Below, piece by piece: positions 46,388 to 57,654 of a stretch of 64,000 nt of DNA. Made by a program: the position numbers and the translations under genes. This DNA comes from Siphonodentalium dalli (taxonomy: Eukaryota; Mollusca; Scaphopoda; Gadilida; Siphonodentaliidae): NCBI GenBank assembly GCA_032622095.1, contig CP136062.1, positions 136,070,960 through 136,134,959 on the forward strand. Direction: 5' to 3'. Position 1 is the stretch's first letter. Every line of letters starts with the position of its first letter. The notes under the pieces were generated by a model that saw only the letters and a program-made list of their open reading frames with translations, had not been told where the DNA came from and ran no database searches.

Positions 46388-46771
46388 CGATTAATAATTT
46401 CATGAAAAATATTTGAACAAAAAATATTACGAAAGATATTACGTGCAAATAATTTAACATTCGACATTTTAATATCGAGATTATCAGAAACCGAAAACTC
46501 GTTATAGATTTTTTATTTAAACTTTTTTTTTAGAGAAATAATTTTGGGGGTTTTGATAATTTGGAAGTTTGGAAATTTTGGGGTTTTGATAATTTGGAAG
46601 TTTGGAAATTTTTAAATTTTTTGGAAAAAATAATTTTTGGAAAAAATAAATTTTTGAAGTTTTGAATTTTTTTTTTGGGTTTTGTTATTTTGGGAATATT
46701 TTAGTACAGCCAATTTTAGACCCCCAAGATTCTATTTTTAGAAGTGAATCCAACGAGACATCTATTCTTCT

Positions 46772-48640
46772 GATGTGCAAATATAACCTCTCTATATATG
46801 GGAACAGTTATGGTGTCACCCCCATCTTTTGGGACACAAGATTCAGGCCATTTTCAGGCGGTACGGTGGATTCATATACCCGCTGTTAGTCGATAATCAG
46901 GATTCACCCCTTTTTATGTGGAATTCGGGGTTAAAATAAATCTATAGAACGACATAATTAAGTGTGTGAACTGGTTAGTGTTATTTCACGGGTTTGTTGT
47001 GAAGCTATATATGGTAAAATAAGAATCGTATATGTATAGTAGTTTTACCTCTCAACACGACAAACGCTTGCTATATTACTTTATTATATTTTCATAAACT
47101 TTTTACGTCAAAATCACATAACCACTCCCATGCAGAAGATCGAACGTGTTATCCTACTCTCAAGATTTTATCCTACTCTCAGCACTGCGTCGTGACGTCA
47201 ATTTTGGGTAATTCGGTATCCTTGCGCGTTATTGTAACATAAATGGCTGGTGATGTAGCTTTAAGGGCATATTAGGTCTAATCGTGTCTTATATACATTG
47301 TGGTCTGGGTCTTAACATTCTGGTATATAAAATACAATAAACACAGCCAACGACATGCATGGTCTGAGTAGTTAGCGTAAGGACTTTTTTCCTCTCGCGA
47401 GATGCCAGGATTATTTTCAATAGGCTAGCGCCTAACGATAATCATCCGCATCTCACTCAGGAGAAAAAACGTACGCTACTCAGAACAGTTAACTATAATG
47501 GCTGTATGTTCACACAACTGTGCTGTTCTATGTGTATTAAGCACTCTGAAGATTGTGGCTCGTCATTATACCGAAATTTAGGTCGATATTTGTTTTATTA
47601 AATTGAACAAACGTATGATTTATTTAGACTATATACTGCATAATTTAGTGAAGAAATTTTCTATTAAAGTTGACGTTGCTAATAATAATGACGTTCCTGC
47701 AGTATAATTGGTTTGTATTATTCAAGGACGATACAAAATTGTTTATTGAACGTTTTGAAATCTTTTGTATTTTGCTGTATTTCGCAAAAATGAACGAATT
47801 GATGTGCAATAAAAGCTAGTACGCGACTTTGATAACGAATTTTGGTATTTGATGGCCAGAATAGGCTGTTATCCCTTTTCGGGTCTCATTCTGTTGATCG
47901 GGCGCTAGACTAGTGACAGACATTAATTCGCGGATCAACCGCGTCGCTTCTGGTCACCACTATGCCTGAAAATAGATTAATATGTAGTAACCAGGATTTG
48001 TAATACATCTCTTAATGTATTTCTTACAGTTTGGCAGATTGCTACATATTGAGAGAATTTATATATGAGAGTAGATGGTATTGACATTTGAAGTGTGACA
48101 TCCATGACCTTCGATCGTCATACATTTTCTGAGCGGTATTCAGTATTCACACCCCTCCTGCGTGTTAACTGGCGTTCAGTATTGGCTCCTTCTGTTGACT
48201 GATATTCAGGATTCAGGGGGAGAGGGGATTGGGGAGGGTGTGACAGTTTGTTCCTGGACCTTTAAGAGTGTATGTATTATGTTGAATCGGGAACCGGGAA
48301 TTATGAACAGACATACAAAACATTAATCTAATCGAAATCTAATCAGTTTTTTCTTTGTTACGACGAAACGTAATATATGTCACGTGACAGACACAATATA
48401 TACCAATATATACATGTTATTGAAAAATTAAATGGAGACTGCATGTACGCAAATTTCAATAAATTCACGGTAATAATAACGATATAATATCAATAATATA
48501 TATAGAGGAATGTGTAGTTGATTATATATGATATTTTGTGTGTGTGCTGTATATACTGTGCACTTGGTGAGAAAGGGTGTGAAAACATTTTTAAAATCGG
48601 ATGTGCTAAACTAAAGTTTAATTTGAAATATTTAAACACC
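46772..48640. other. Unique flank, no gene recognised
   Basis: Sequence resumes abruptly after the palindrome arm at 46771. No reading frame, repeat copy or splice pattern is supported. Confidence 0.4.
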
Positions 48641-48648
48641 ATATGTGT

Positions 48649-48775
48649 TCACAGAGGGCGCACGCGTTCCAATTGGTTGAAATGTTCATCACCAAACATG
48701 CAACGCCATTGCATTGATACACCAATAACCACACACCCATTGCCAAACAAGTGTTGAACGCCTTGAAGATTGACA
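48649..48775 (-). CDS. Possible terminal exon (41 codons and stop)
   Basis: The minus-strand frame reads VNLQGVQHLFGNGCVVIGVS, then MQWRCMFGDEHFNQLERVRPL and TGA. A TAG acceptor would be at 48776-48777 but the pyrimidine tract is poor. Length (127 nt) and phase (one leading base) equal those of the terminal exon at 7916-8042. I see no clear sequence similarity between them, so this may be coincidence. Confidence 0.25.
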
Positions 48776-48780
48776 CTATA

Positions 48781-48929
48781 CAGTTGTCGCCCGTTGTCGA
48801 TGGAGACATTGAGATTTGTCACCCGCTCGAGAACGGAATGTCTCCCGAGGAGCGAAGCTCCAAGGGAGACATTCCGTTCTCGGGCGGGTGACAAATCTCA
48901 ATGTCTCCCGAGAAGAAGGGCAACAACTG
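48781..48929. repeat. Long hairpin
   Basis: Arms pair CAGTTGTCGCCCGTTGTCG...GGAGACATTGAGATTTGTCA with its complement; the apex is GAGGAGCGAAGCTCC. Related sequence (GGGCGAC..., TGTCTCCCG) occurs at 49751-49815. Confidence 0.85.
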
Positions 48930-49113
48930 TTTTGTTATCCGATTATACCACAGAAAATATACTAGCCATCCACACGCACGATGTTGCAGTGAGTCACGAG
49001 TGGTTTCTTTCCCGATTATATATATTTTCAGTAACTACTTATCGTCCCATAGGATTTCCGTTCCATAAACAATAGTCAAGCCGTTAAGCGTGTGATAATC
49101 CGCGTTTATTTAC

Positions 49114-49191
49114 GATCGTGTTGGTGGTTAAATCGTCAATATAGGTCCATGCAATGTAAACCAATAAGCCATATAGGTACGTTCTCGTCTT
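49114..49191 (-). CDS. Possible exon (26 codons)
   Basis: A minus-strand frame KTRTYLYGLLVYIAWTYIDD, then LTTNTI, sits between ATGCCACATTGCAG and GATC/GTAAAT, in phase 0 at both ends. The open frame extends beyond both sites, so the exon limits are not forced. The LLVYIAW core recalls YLVYIAL of the 11.5 kb exon. Confidence 0.3.
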
Positions 49192-49750
49192 CTGCAATGT
49201 GGCATATTCAATGTCGTCTTGTGTGCGCAATTTACTCGCTATGTTCATTTTATAACGGTCTTCCCCGAAAGCTATTTGGAAGTTGTCAACTTCATTAATG
49301 TACATTCATATGTGTCAGTGCTCATGGCGATCCTCACATAAAATACTTCTATGATCACATTGCAGACATCGCGGAGGATACGCGTACAGTACTATTCATT
49401 CGCGACAAACGTATGCATTACGTTGTCTACCAGCAAACATATATAACCAACCAACTTCAAGGGATCCTCTCTTTCAATCTTGCATCATAATGTCGACATG
49501 AACAAATTGAATCACCGAGATGTTTCGATGTAAAAAGTAAATAATAACGCTTGTCCGATAAAAGTATCAACTTAAAAGTTCGAATATTAGTGTTCACTAA
49601 ATATATGCAAATTAGCAAACACCATAACTGGTGTGTATTGCGAATCCGTGGGGTATATAAGATCTATGATTTTTTAGTATGTATAGCGATGTGAAATAGA
49701 TGAGTTACTGCAGTGTGTGTTTGGAGATAATCTTGCAATATAACATCAGG

Positions 49751-49815
49751 CGGGCGACAAAAACAATGTCTCCCGGGTCAGCGGGCGACGTGTGATTTGT
49801 CGCCCGGCACGTGAC
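49751..49815. repeat. Small hairpin related to 48.8 kb
   Basis: GGCGGGCGACAAA...TTTGTCGCCCGGC pair around CAATGTCTCCCGGGTC. Confidence 0.65.
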
Positions 49816-50012
49816 AGGACATGGGCTAATCAGAAGGGTGGAAAATAGGGAGGAGGATAACAAATTATTATGTTGACGCGCTGCCAGATCGCGGCAAACA
49901 CACTCAACTGTTGATTCCTCGGTTCTCTTATACGACATTTCAATTGTTTTCGATGATGAGATATCTGACCATATACAAATTGTTTACCAAGTACGTTTAT
50001 AATCACATTAGT

Positions 50013-50463
50013 CAGTGTTCGCGCTGTCGGTGTCCAAAGTGGCCAATGGCCATTTTTTCGCAAGTGGCCAAAAAAATTAATTTGGCCAAACTTTTTTTTA
50101 TGGAGACAGAAATCTAATTCAGAAAGCGCTGAATAGTTAGGCGACGAATATAGCCTGTTTTTGACGCGGGTTTCATACTTCGGATACATCATATGATGAC
50201 AACCCAAATTTATTTTGTAAGGGGAGCGTTGATTGAATGGTGATGGTTGTACAATGACGATCACTTATCGTCGAAAACCTTAATCTCTGCACTGGTTATA
50301 GCAGTCGTCAATTGTGAGCCCAGAAAATGAGGATTTAATTTGGCCAGGGTTTTTTTAATTTGGCCAAAAAACATTTGGACAATTCTTCTTTTATTTGGCC
50401 ACTAAATATTTCAATTGGCCACTTTTTTGGCCAGAAGATATATCTGTTCAGCGCGAACAACTG
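50013..50463. mobile_element. hAT-like MITE with TTTGGCCA motifs
   Basis: Ends are CAGTGTTCGCGCTG and the complement of CAGTTGTTCGCGCTG. They are flanked by CATTAGTC and CATTTAGTC, an imperfect 8 bp target duplication. CAG-starting termini and 8 bp duplications are the hAT hallmarks. Internally TTTGGCCA/TGGCCA recurs about ten times near both ends. No transposase. It splits a third copy of the exon-like repeat found at 50.6 and 50.9 kb. Confidence 0.7.
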
Positions 50464-50603
50464 CATTTAGTCCATCCAAGTACACAAATACCTGTTTTCG
50501 TTTCTATTGAAATAGAGATCTGAATAGTGCATGAAATAGCATGCAGAATAATAATAAGGCCAACATTGTCGATCTTCGTTACATGGTTCAAGTACGCGAA
50601 TAC

Positions 50604-50696
50604 CGAGTACGTTTCTAATCACATTTATTCCACCACCTCCTACAACAGTGTCAGATATACTTGCCAATATACACCATACAAGGGCGTAATGGTGAT
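50604..50696 (-). CDS. Exon-like segment (30 codons), copy A
   Basis: On the minus strand CCATTCTTAG precedes AT + HHYALVWCILASISDTVVGG and GGINVIRNVL + G, followed by GTATTC. Length 93 nt. Copy B at 50936-51028 has equal length. Apart from a variable stretch near the start (ALVW against VLFV), the residue changes are conservative (I/L, V/M, R/K). The core resembles the 9.3 kb segment. The open frame also continues past the donor, so the 3' limit is uncertain. Confidence 0.35.
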
Positions 50697-50739
50697 CTAA
50701 GAATGGCCTCAGGTAATGCACTCCTGATATCAACTTTGA

Positions 50740-51270
50740 AAATATTGTCTCCCATGAGGGTTAATTAAAATACAAGTATGGATCCATGAGGGTTAATTAA
50801 AATATGGTCTAATGAGGGTAAATTGAAATATGGTCACACGAGGGTTAAATAAAATATGGATATGACTATAGCGTGCAGAATAATAATCAGGCAAAAATTG
50901 TCGATTTTCGTTACATGGTTCAAGTACGCAAATACCGAGTACGTTTTTAATCATATTTAGTCCACCACCTCCTACGACAGTGTCAGATATACTTGCCAAT
51001 ATACACACAAAGAGAACGTAATGATGATCTCAGAATGGCTTCAGGTAATGTACTCCTGATATCAACTTTGAAAATATTGTCTCTCATGAGGGTTAATTAA
51101 AATATGGTTCCAAGAGTGTCAATTAAAATATGGTCACTTCCAGAGAGGGTTAATTAAAATATGGTCCGATGAGGGTAAATTAAAAAAAATGGTCACATGA
51201 GGACTAATTAAAATATGCCCGCCCCTCCCCCTTTCAGGATAAATTAAAACATGGTCTCAGGAGGGTTCAT
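50740..51270 (+). repeat. Minisatellite with GAGGGTTAATTAAAATATGG
   Basis: About ten degenerate units of 25-30 bp around 50755-50860 and 51085-51262. The block is split by the duplicated exon-like region, so a ~335 bp segment including both was duplicated in tandem (50.53-50.78 and 50.87-51.11 kb). Confidence 0.75.
50936..51028 (-). CDS. Exon-like segment (30 codons), copy B
   Basis: Tandem duplicate of 50604-50696: HHYVLFVCILASISDTVVGG, then GGLNMIKNVL. The acceptor is CCATTCTGAG, weaker than in copy A. The frame is intact. Confidence 0.35.
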
Positions 51271-51439
51271 TTCTGAACATTCTTCAATTCATATAGCATT
51301 CTGATATATGCTCCGTATACAGAAATAATGAAAATGTCAATGACACTGTAGCTCAACTTAGAAAGGCAATAATTTCAAGTATTACAGCCAATGGAGTGAT
51401 CAGGAATACGGAAAGTTGAAATGTCTAAGTTATACTAAA

Positions 51440-53760
51440 TTATCAAAATCCAAGATGGCCGCTGGAGGCTATGTTTCCCAATGAATATCTAAAACATTTG
51501 ATAGCTCCCATCTAGTAGATCAATATCAAGATCAATATGAAGTTTGGTGATGATCGCATGAGGGAAGTGAACTGTAGGGTGTGCCAAAGGAATTAGTCGT
51601 GCAAAGAGTAAAATCTAAGATTGCTGCCGGCGGCCATGTTTTATGACCGAATGACCCTAAAATGACTCGATCCCATCTACATGTCAATATTAACATCCAC
51701 GACAAATTTTATGATGATCAGTGACAGCCATGACAAATTTCATAATGATCCGACCAAAGGTACGACTTGAAGCCTGAGCCAAAGATTTGGCCATGTATGC
51801 AAAAAGTTAAATCCAAGATGGCTGCCGGCGGCCATGTTTTATGGCCGAATGACCCCGAAATCTACATGTCAATGTCAACAGCCATGACAAATTTCATGAT
51901 GATCCGACCAAACGTACGACCTATAACCCGTGCCAAAGGATTTAGTCATGCAAAGAGTAAAATCCGAGATGGCTCCCGGCGGCCATGTCTTATGGCCGAA
52001 TGACCCCAAAATAACTCGTTCCCATCTGCATGTCAATATTAACATCCACGACAACTTTCATGATGATCAGACCGTGGATTCAGACGAACACTCGGACCTG
52101 TAGCCCGTGCTAATGGTTTTTCATAGCCGGGCCGACTCTCTGGAATTCACTGTCGGTGAACATCCGCAGCTGTCTTGGATATGATGAATTCAAAGGTCTT
52201 TAGAAAACTCATTTATTCACGGAATATTATTCTGAACATTTAGGCGTGGAACTAATGAACCAGACTTCAATGTGGGCTACATAACTTTCGCATATCTGAA
52301 CTGTAAATTTTGGAATTTGTTTATTCATTTTAATGGTATCAAGCGCCTTGAAACCTCGGTCATATGTGCGCTATACAAGAAATGTGTGATATGATATATA
52401 TATATGATATGAATCTATGATGGGCACTGGCGGCCATATTTTTTGTTTTGCCCAATGACACCAAAATGAAGCGTTCCAATCTACATGTCAATGCCAACAG
52501 CCATGACAAATTTCATAATGATCAAACCAAAGATATGACATGTTGCCCGTGCACGTGTAAAATCCAAGATGGCTACCGGCGGCCACGTTTTATGGCCGAA
52601 TGACCGCAAAATGACTTGTTCCCATCTACATGTTAATATTAACATCTACGGCAAATGTCATGATAATCAGACGAACACTCCGGTCTGTAACCCGTGCTAA
52701 TGAATTGTATTCTGAAATCAAAGATGGCCGCTGACGGCCATGTGTGTTTGCCGAATGACCCCAAAATAATTGGTTATCACCTAAATTGCAGTGCCAACGG
52801 CCATGACAAATTCCATAATGATCCGACCAAAGGTACGACTTGTAGCCCGTGCCAAAGGATTTAGTCGTGCAAAGAGTAAAATCCAAGATGGCTACCAGCG
52901 GCCATGGTTTACGGCCGAATGACCCCAAAATGATTCGTTCTCATCTACATGTCAATATTAACATACATGACAAATTTCATGATGATCAGACGAACAGTAC
53001 GACCTGTAGCCCGTGCTAATGGATTGAATTTTGAAACCCAAGATGGCCTCTGGTGGTCATGTATTTTTTTTGGTGAATGACCCCAAAATTACTCGTTCCT
53101 ATCTACATGTCAGTGTCAACAGCCATGACAAATTTCATAATAATCCGACCAAAGATATGACCTGTAGCTCGTGCTAAAGGATTTAGTCATGCAAAGAGTA
53201 AAATCCAAGATGGCTGCCAGCTGCCATATTTTATAGCAGAATGACCCCAAAATGACTCGTTCCCATCTACATGTCAATATTAACATCCATGACAAATTTC
53301 TTGATTAACAGACGAACACTCCGACCTGTAGCTCGTGCTAGTGGTTTGAATTTCGAAATCCAAGATGGCCGCTGGCGGCCATAATATTTTGCCGAATGAC
53401 CCCAAAATTACTCGTTCCGATCTGTCAGTGTCAACAGCCATGCCAAATTTCACGAGGATCCGACCAAAGGTATGACTTGTAGCCCGTGCTAAATGATTAG
53501 TCATGCAAAGAATAAAATCCAAGATGGCTGCCAGCTGCCTTATTTTACGGCCGAATGACCCCAAAATGACTCGATCCCATCTACATGTCAATATTAACAT
53601 CCGTGACAAATTTTATGATGATCAGATGAACAATACGACCTGTAATCCGTGCTAATGGATTGAATTTTGAAATCCAAGATGGCTGCTGGCGGCCATGTTC
53701 TTTTGCCGAATGACCCCACAATGACTCGTTCCCATCTACATGCCAAATGTCAACAGCCAT
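51440..53760 (+). repeat. Dimeric ~155-160 bp satellite
   Basis: About twelve units, each with 'aaatccaagatggc.gc.ggcggccatg', 'gccgaatgaccccaaaatgactcgtt', 'ccatctacatgtcaatat.aacatcc' and 'gacaaatttcatgatgatc'. Alternate units end 'gtgcaaagagtaaaatcc' or 'attgaattttgaaatcc', so the real period is a dimer of about 315 bp. Open frames inside are not genes. The array is interrupted at 52115-52400. Confidence 0.85.
52115..52400 (+). pseudogene. LINE ORF2 C-terminus and 3' UTR, inserted in the satellite
   Basis: The frame ending at 52281 reads LWNSLSVNIRSCLGYDEFKG, then L-stop-KTHLFTEYYSEHLG, and stops after WAT. 'LWNSLP/S...L..FK..LKTHLF' is the common end of many LINE and fish/mollusc Rex/L2-type ORF2s. 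One internal TAG shows decay. The 3' part ('agcgccttgaaacctcgg' and 'gcgctataca') ends in a GATAT-rich tail at 52385-52400. Confidence 0.75.
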
Positions 53761-54075
53761 TTACAAAGTGAAGTTGAGCTAAAAATGATGTTTAGAATAA
53801 GGCCACACTGTATGTTAAAATCCAATGTAAAGGGTGAGTGTTGGAACTGTTCTTAATAACATCTCTATTCATAGCTCAGATATATTCCGCAGACAAAGAA
53901 ATGAAAATAAAAAGTTTAGAGACCAAGACTAAAGTTCACTAATCGTCAATATTTACAAACAGCACGAAGGAGTAACGTGGGAATTGGTTAATAACTACCG
54001 TCCCAATTCATTTAGAGTATACATGTAACATGCCGATATTTTTCGGGTATTACTAAATGAAAAAAGTTCACTTTA

Positions 54076-54210
54076 ACAATATTTACATTGGCCTTGTGAG
54101 CCAGTACATTTTCTTATATATGCGAGACTCGCATATATATACTGATGAGAATGCATTGGCACGCGATTTTTAATGCTGCACCAGCGCCACCCCCGACGTG
54201 AACGCGTTAA
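54076..54210 (+). mobile_element. 3' half of the 19 kb MITE family
   Basis: Starts inside the element ('aacaatatttacattggcc'), keeps one hairpin (TATATATGCGAG/CTCGCATATATA), and ends GACGTGAACGCGTTAA with the TTAA border at 54207-54210. Confidence 0.75.
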
Positions 54211-54461
54211 TGCGATACTACTCGTTCCAAACGTGTTATTTTATACACCAGAATCTATAAAGAAGTATGTTTCATTCATATTGGTCCGGAGCCCTGAATG
54301 TACTAACCTCGTGTGTCGCTCTGTGGCTATTCCTCTTCAATGAATATTATGACTAATATCAATCAGAATTCTTTATATAATGGCATTCTGATGGTGCCTA
54401 CATGACGGCGAGTGCGTAGTACGTGTGGTGGGACAGCGTGTACAATATGTGCTTATCTCAC

Positions 54462-54604
54462 GTATGTCTCTCTGCAACAAGCCAATCCCTCATCCACGCA
54501 AACATAGTTTGACCCGAACACGATGAGCGACACGAAGATGCTTCTACATTGTCTGGCTGATATCAGTAATGGTCTTTCATGTAAGACCGTGCCATGGCCA
54601 CCAT
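54462..54604 (-). CDS. Candidate exon (47 codons), Cys-containing
   Basis: A minus-strand frame between TTTATCCGGCAG and TAC/GTGAGA, both good splice sites. It starts with two bases (AT) of a split codon, as at 50.6 kb, and ends in phase 0. It reads GGHGTVLHERPLLISARQCR, then SIFVSLIVFGSNYVCVDEGL and ACCRETY. There are four cysteines. No family recognised. Confidence 0.4.
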
Positions 54605-54665
54605 CTGCCGGATAAATTAAATCCCCAGTGCATGTATAGCTACACGGGTGTTCCAGCACACAGCA

Positions 54666-54910
54666 TTAAAGTGGACCGTACACTATATCCTGCCATTTAT
54701 GGGACCATCTCCTTTTATACTCAACATATGCAACATGTCATAAACTCATTTTCATTATAATTACCATGATGTTTGCATCGTTGACAGAGCACATAGATGT
54801 ATTTTGCACTAATCCGTGGCTCAAATTAATTCATTTGTTGCATATGTTCTGTTGGGTATGAAAGTAGATGGTCCCATAAATGCCGGATTTAGTGTACAGT
54901 CCCCCTTTAA
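54666..54910. mobile_element. TTAA-bounded MITE with ~60 bp inverted repeats
   Basis: The ends are TTAAAGTGGACCGTACACTA and the complement of TAGTGTACAGTCCCCCTTTAA. Inverted similarity includes CATTTATGGGACCATCT and TATGCAACA. 245 bp, no coding. The TTAA borders suggest a piggyBac-like origin. Confidence 0.8.
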
Positions 54911-55024
54911 AGTGATATGAAACACTCTGCTGGGGTGTTCAGAACGGAGTAGCAAATAATCTTTCCCAAAATTATTATTTTCTGGTGAAAAATATGGTAT
55001 TATCCAAATAATCAGAAAAAAATC

Positions 55025-55995
55025 ATCATTGTTATAAACGATGTAAATATAGTGAATGTTGTTATAAACGATGTAAATATACTTAATATTGTTGTAAATG
55101 ATGTACATATACAGTGGATATTGTTATAAAATGATTTAAATATAGTGAATATTGTTATAAACGATGTAAATATAGTGAATATAGCTATAAACGATGTAAA
55201 TACAGTGAATATTGTTATAAATGATGTAAATATAGTGACTATTTCTATAAACGATGTAAATATAGTGAATATTGTTATAAATGATGTAAATATAGTGAAT
55301 ATTGTTATAAACTATGTAAATATAGTGAATATTGTTATAAACGATGTAAATATAGTGAATATTGTTGTAAACGATGTAAATATAGTGAATATTGTTATAA
55401 ATGATGTAAATATAGTGAATATTGTTATAAACGATGTAAATCTAGTGAATATTGTTATAAATGATGTAAATATAGTGAATATTTCTATAAACGATATAAA
55501 TATAGTGAATATTGTTATAAATGATATAAATATAGTGATTATTGTTATAAACGATATAAATATGGTGAATATTGTTATAAACGATGTAAATATATTGAAT
55601 ATTGTTGTAAACGATCTACATATAGTGAATATTGTTATAAATGATGTAAATATAGTGAATATTGTTATAAATGATGTAAATATAGTGAATATTGTTATAA
55701 ACGATGTAAATCTAGTGAATATTGTTATAAATGATGTAGATATAGTGAATATTTCTATAAACGATGTAAATATAGTGAATATTGTTATAAATGATATAAA
55801 TATAGTGAATATTGTTATAAACGATACAAATATAGTGAATATTGTTATAAACGATGTAAATATAGTGATTATTGTTGTAAACGATCTACATATAGTGAAT
55901 ATTGTTATAAATGATGTAAATATAGTGAATATTGTTATAAACGATGTAAATATAGTTAATGTTGTTACAAACGATGTAAATATAGTGAATATTGT
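55025..55995 (+). repeat. 30 bp minisatellite
   Basis: About 32 units of AATATTGTTATAAACGATGT + AAATATAGTG, with occasional substitutions. The unit is a multiple of three, so a 296-codon frame (repeating NIVINDVNIV) stays open across most of it. No signal sequence or domain precedes it; I treat the frame as a consequence of the repeat. Confidence 0.95.
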
Positions 55996-56098
55996 TGGTA
56001 AAAATCATTGCCGTCCCAAACAAAAGAGTAAATAATTATATTTGTGCATCCATAGCTGCCTTATGTTATGCCCAAGCAATGTATGTTGTCAATATATA

Positions 56099-56212
56099 GA
56101 GGATCTACAACGAGTCCCCAGTTTATAGCGGAATTTACAAGACTCGTCTAGTAACTTATTACTGGACGAGTTTTGTAAATTCCGTTATAAACTTGGGACG
56201 AGTTGTGGATTC
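56099..56212. repeat. Hairpin with CAACGAGTCCC arms
   Basis: Arms of ~50 bp pair GATCTACAACGAGTCCCC...GACTCGTC with the complement; the apex is TAGTAACTTATTACT. Related to 57130-57211. Confidence 0.8.
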
Positions 56213-56599
56213 TATTTATTACATGATCCAAAATCTCGATAAAACATACTTAAATCAGCAAATGGGACGTGAAACTAACATCGTCTTCTATAAGGCATGC
56301 CATGACGTTTCACGTAATTATGCGTTGTTTGTCCGCATAAAGAAATTGTCCCAGATAAATACTCTTTGATGTATTTAGTGGCGTATATTTAATGAAATAA
56401 CTTTTCAAACTCTTCATTCATTAGAGTTTGTTGGAAATATAGTGTAAGCCATAGTATATTAAGACGTAGCATACGAAATGTAAACAGACGACAAACCGGA
56501 AGTCAAAGTTCACCTGGCACTATTTCATGTTATTAAACGAACGTTTAATGCCACAATTTATAGAATGGGTTAATTGAATGGAATGTGGATAGGATCATG

Positions 56600-57090
56600 T
56601 AATAAATCAATATATGTGGTTAGTTAGTCAATATTTGCAGCTATTTTGCCAATAAATATTTGCAGCTGCTTTGTCAATATATGTGGTTAGTTAATCAATA
56701 TATGCAGCTGCTTTGCAATTATATGCAGATACTTTGTCAATATATGTGATTAGTTGAGTAGATATAATTTATGTGGTTAGTTAGTCAATATATGCCACTT
56801 TGCAATATATAATGCTACTGTGTCAACATATGTGATTAGTTAGTCAATATATGAAGCTACTTAGTCAATCTATGTGGTTAGTTAGTTAGTTAGTTATTCA
56901 TTATATGCATCTAATTTGCCATGTGCATCTACTGTCAATATATGTGGTTAGTTAGTCAATATATGCAGGTACTTTGTCAACATATGTGGTTAGTTAATCA
57001 ATATATGCAGCTACTTTGTCAATATGTGAAGCTACTTTGGCAATATGTGCAACTACTTCGTCAATATATACAGTTACTTTGATAATATAA
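56600..57090 (+). repeat. GTCAATATATG minisatellite
   Basis: Alternating degenerate units of ~21 bp: 'gtcaatatatgtggttagtta' and 'gtcaatatatgcagctacttt'. A second block lies at 57655-57850. Confidence 0.8.
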
Positions 57091-57129
57091 CATAGTGTGT
57101 GGCACATGTACGTTATTCAACATATAGAT

Positions 57130-57211
57130 GATCTCCAACGAGTTGGGATATATTATTTTATGAAACGAGTTTGATAAAATCTTATTTCCCAACATAACGA
57201 GTTGAAGATTT
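57130..57211. repeat. Hairpin, relative of 56.1 kb
   Basis: 'gatctccaacgagttggga' pairs with 'tcccaacataacgagttgaagat'. It has the same flanks (ATATAGATGATC, GTATATCACATG) as 56.1 kb, but looser pairing. Confidence 0.6.
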
Positions 57212-57654
57212 TGTATATCACATGGAAAAAATGCCATTTAAAAAAATCTAAATCCGTAAAAGAAGCTGCAAAATGCATACAGTAACGGCGTTCGCTGAGA
57301 CGCTTCACAGCCGTATGCGACATTATTGCGCTCTGGTGCTGGTGACGGAAAATATATATCCCCCAATTTGCCTCTTTGATTTTGTGTCCATTTTTGTTAG
57401 TGCACTGAAGTTAGACAAGAATTTAACTTTAATGAACAAAGCAATCATTTTGTATCGCCTGGTGTTGGTGTCATGTGTGGCTTTTCGAAATAGTATTAAT
57501 CCGCCCGAATCAATGTAAAGACGCGCGGTCATTCTGTTGGTGCGATGCCACGTGATATGTAACTAGTGAGAGATAGGGAAATATGTAATGGCTTTTATTG
57601 ATACAATAGTGGTTTCATGTGATATATAATACTGTCATTATACAGAGCTCATTT

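Larger units (their letters stand above)
36624..46771. repeat. 10.1 kb near-perfect palindrome
   Basis: Left arm 36624-41660 and right arm 41744-46771 are reverse complements; the loop is 83 bp. Differences are rare: single bases (for example H/N and I/T in the 107-codon frame), minisatellite unit number, and G-run length (15 against 6). The right arm stops at 46771, where unrelated sequence begins; the left arm continues to 31835. A real inverted duplication or a fold-back assembly artefact are both possible, but independent differences between arms favour the former. Confidence 0.9.

Noticed and set aside
55145-56035. 296-codon repetitive protein as a genuine gene
   Set aside because: The 30 bp repeat explains the open frame; there is no signal peptide, domain, promoter or splice context. 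Kept only as a low-interest observation.
57273-57532. Coding region at 57.3-57.5 kb
   Set aside because: Both strands are open over the same stretch and neither product shows a family motif or supported exon borders.
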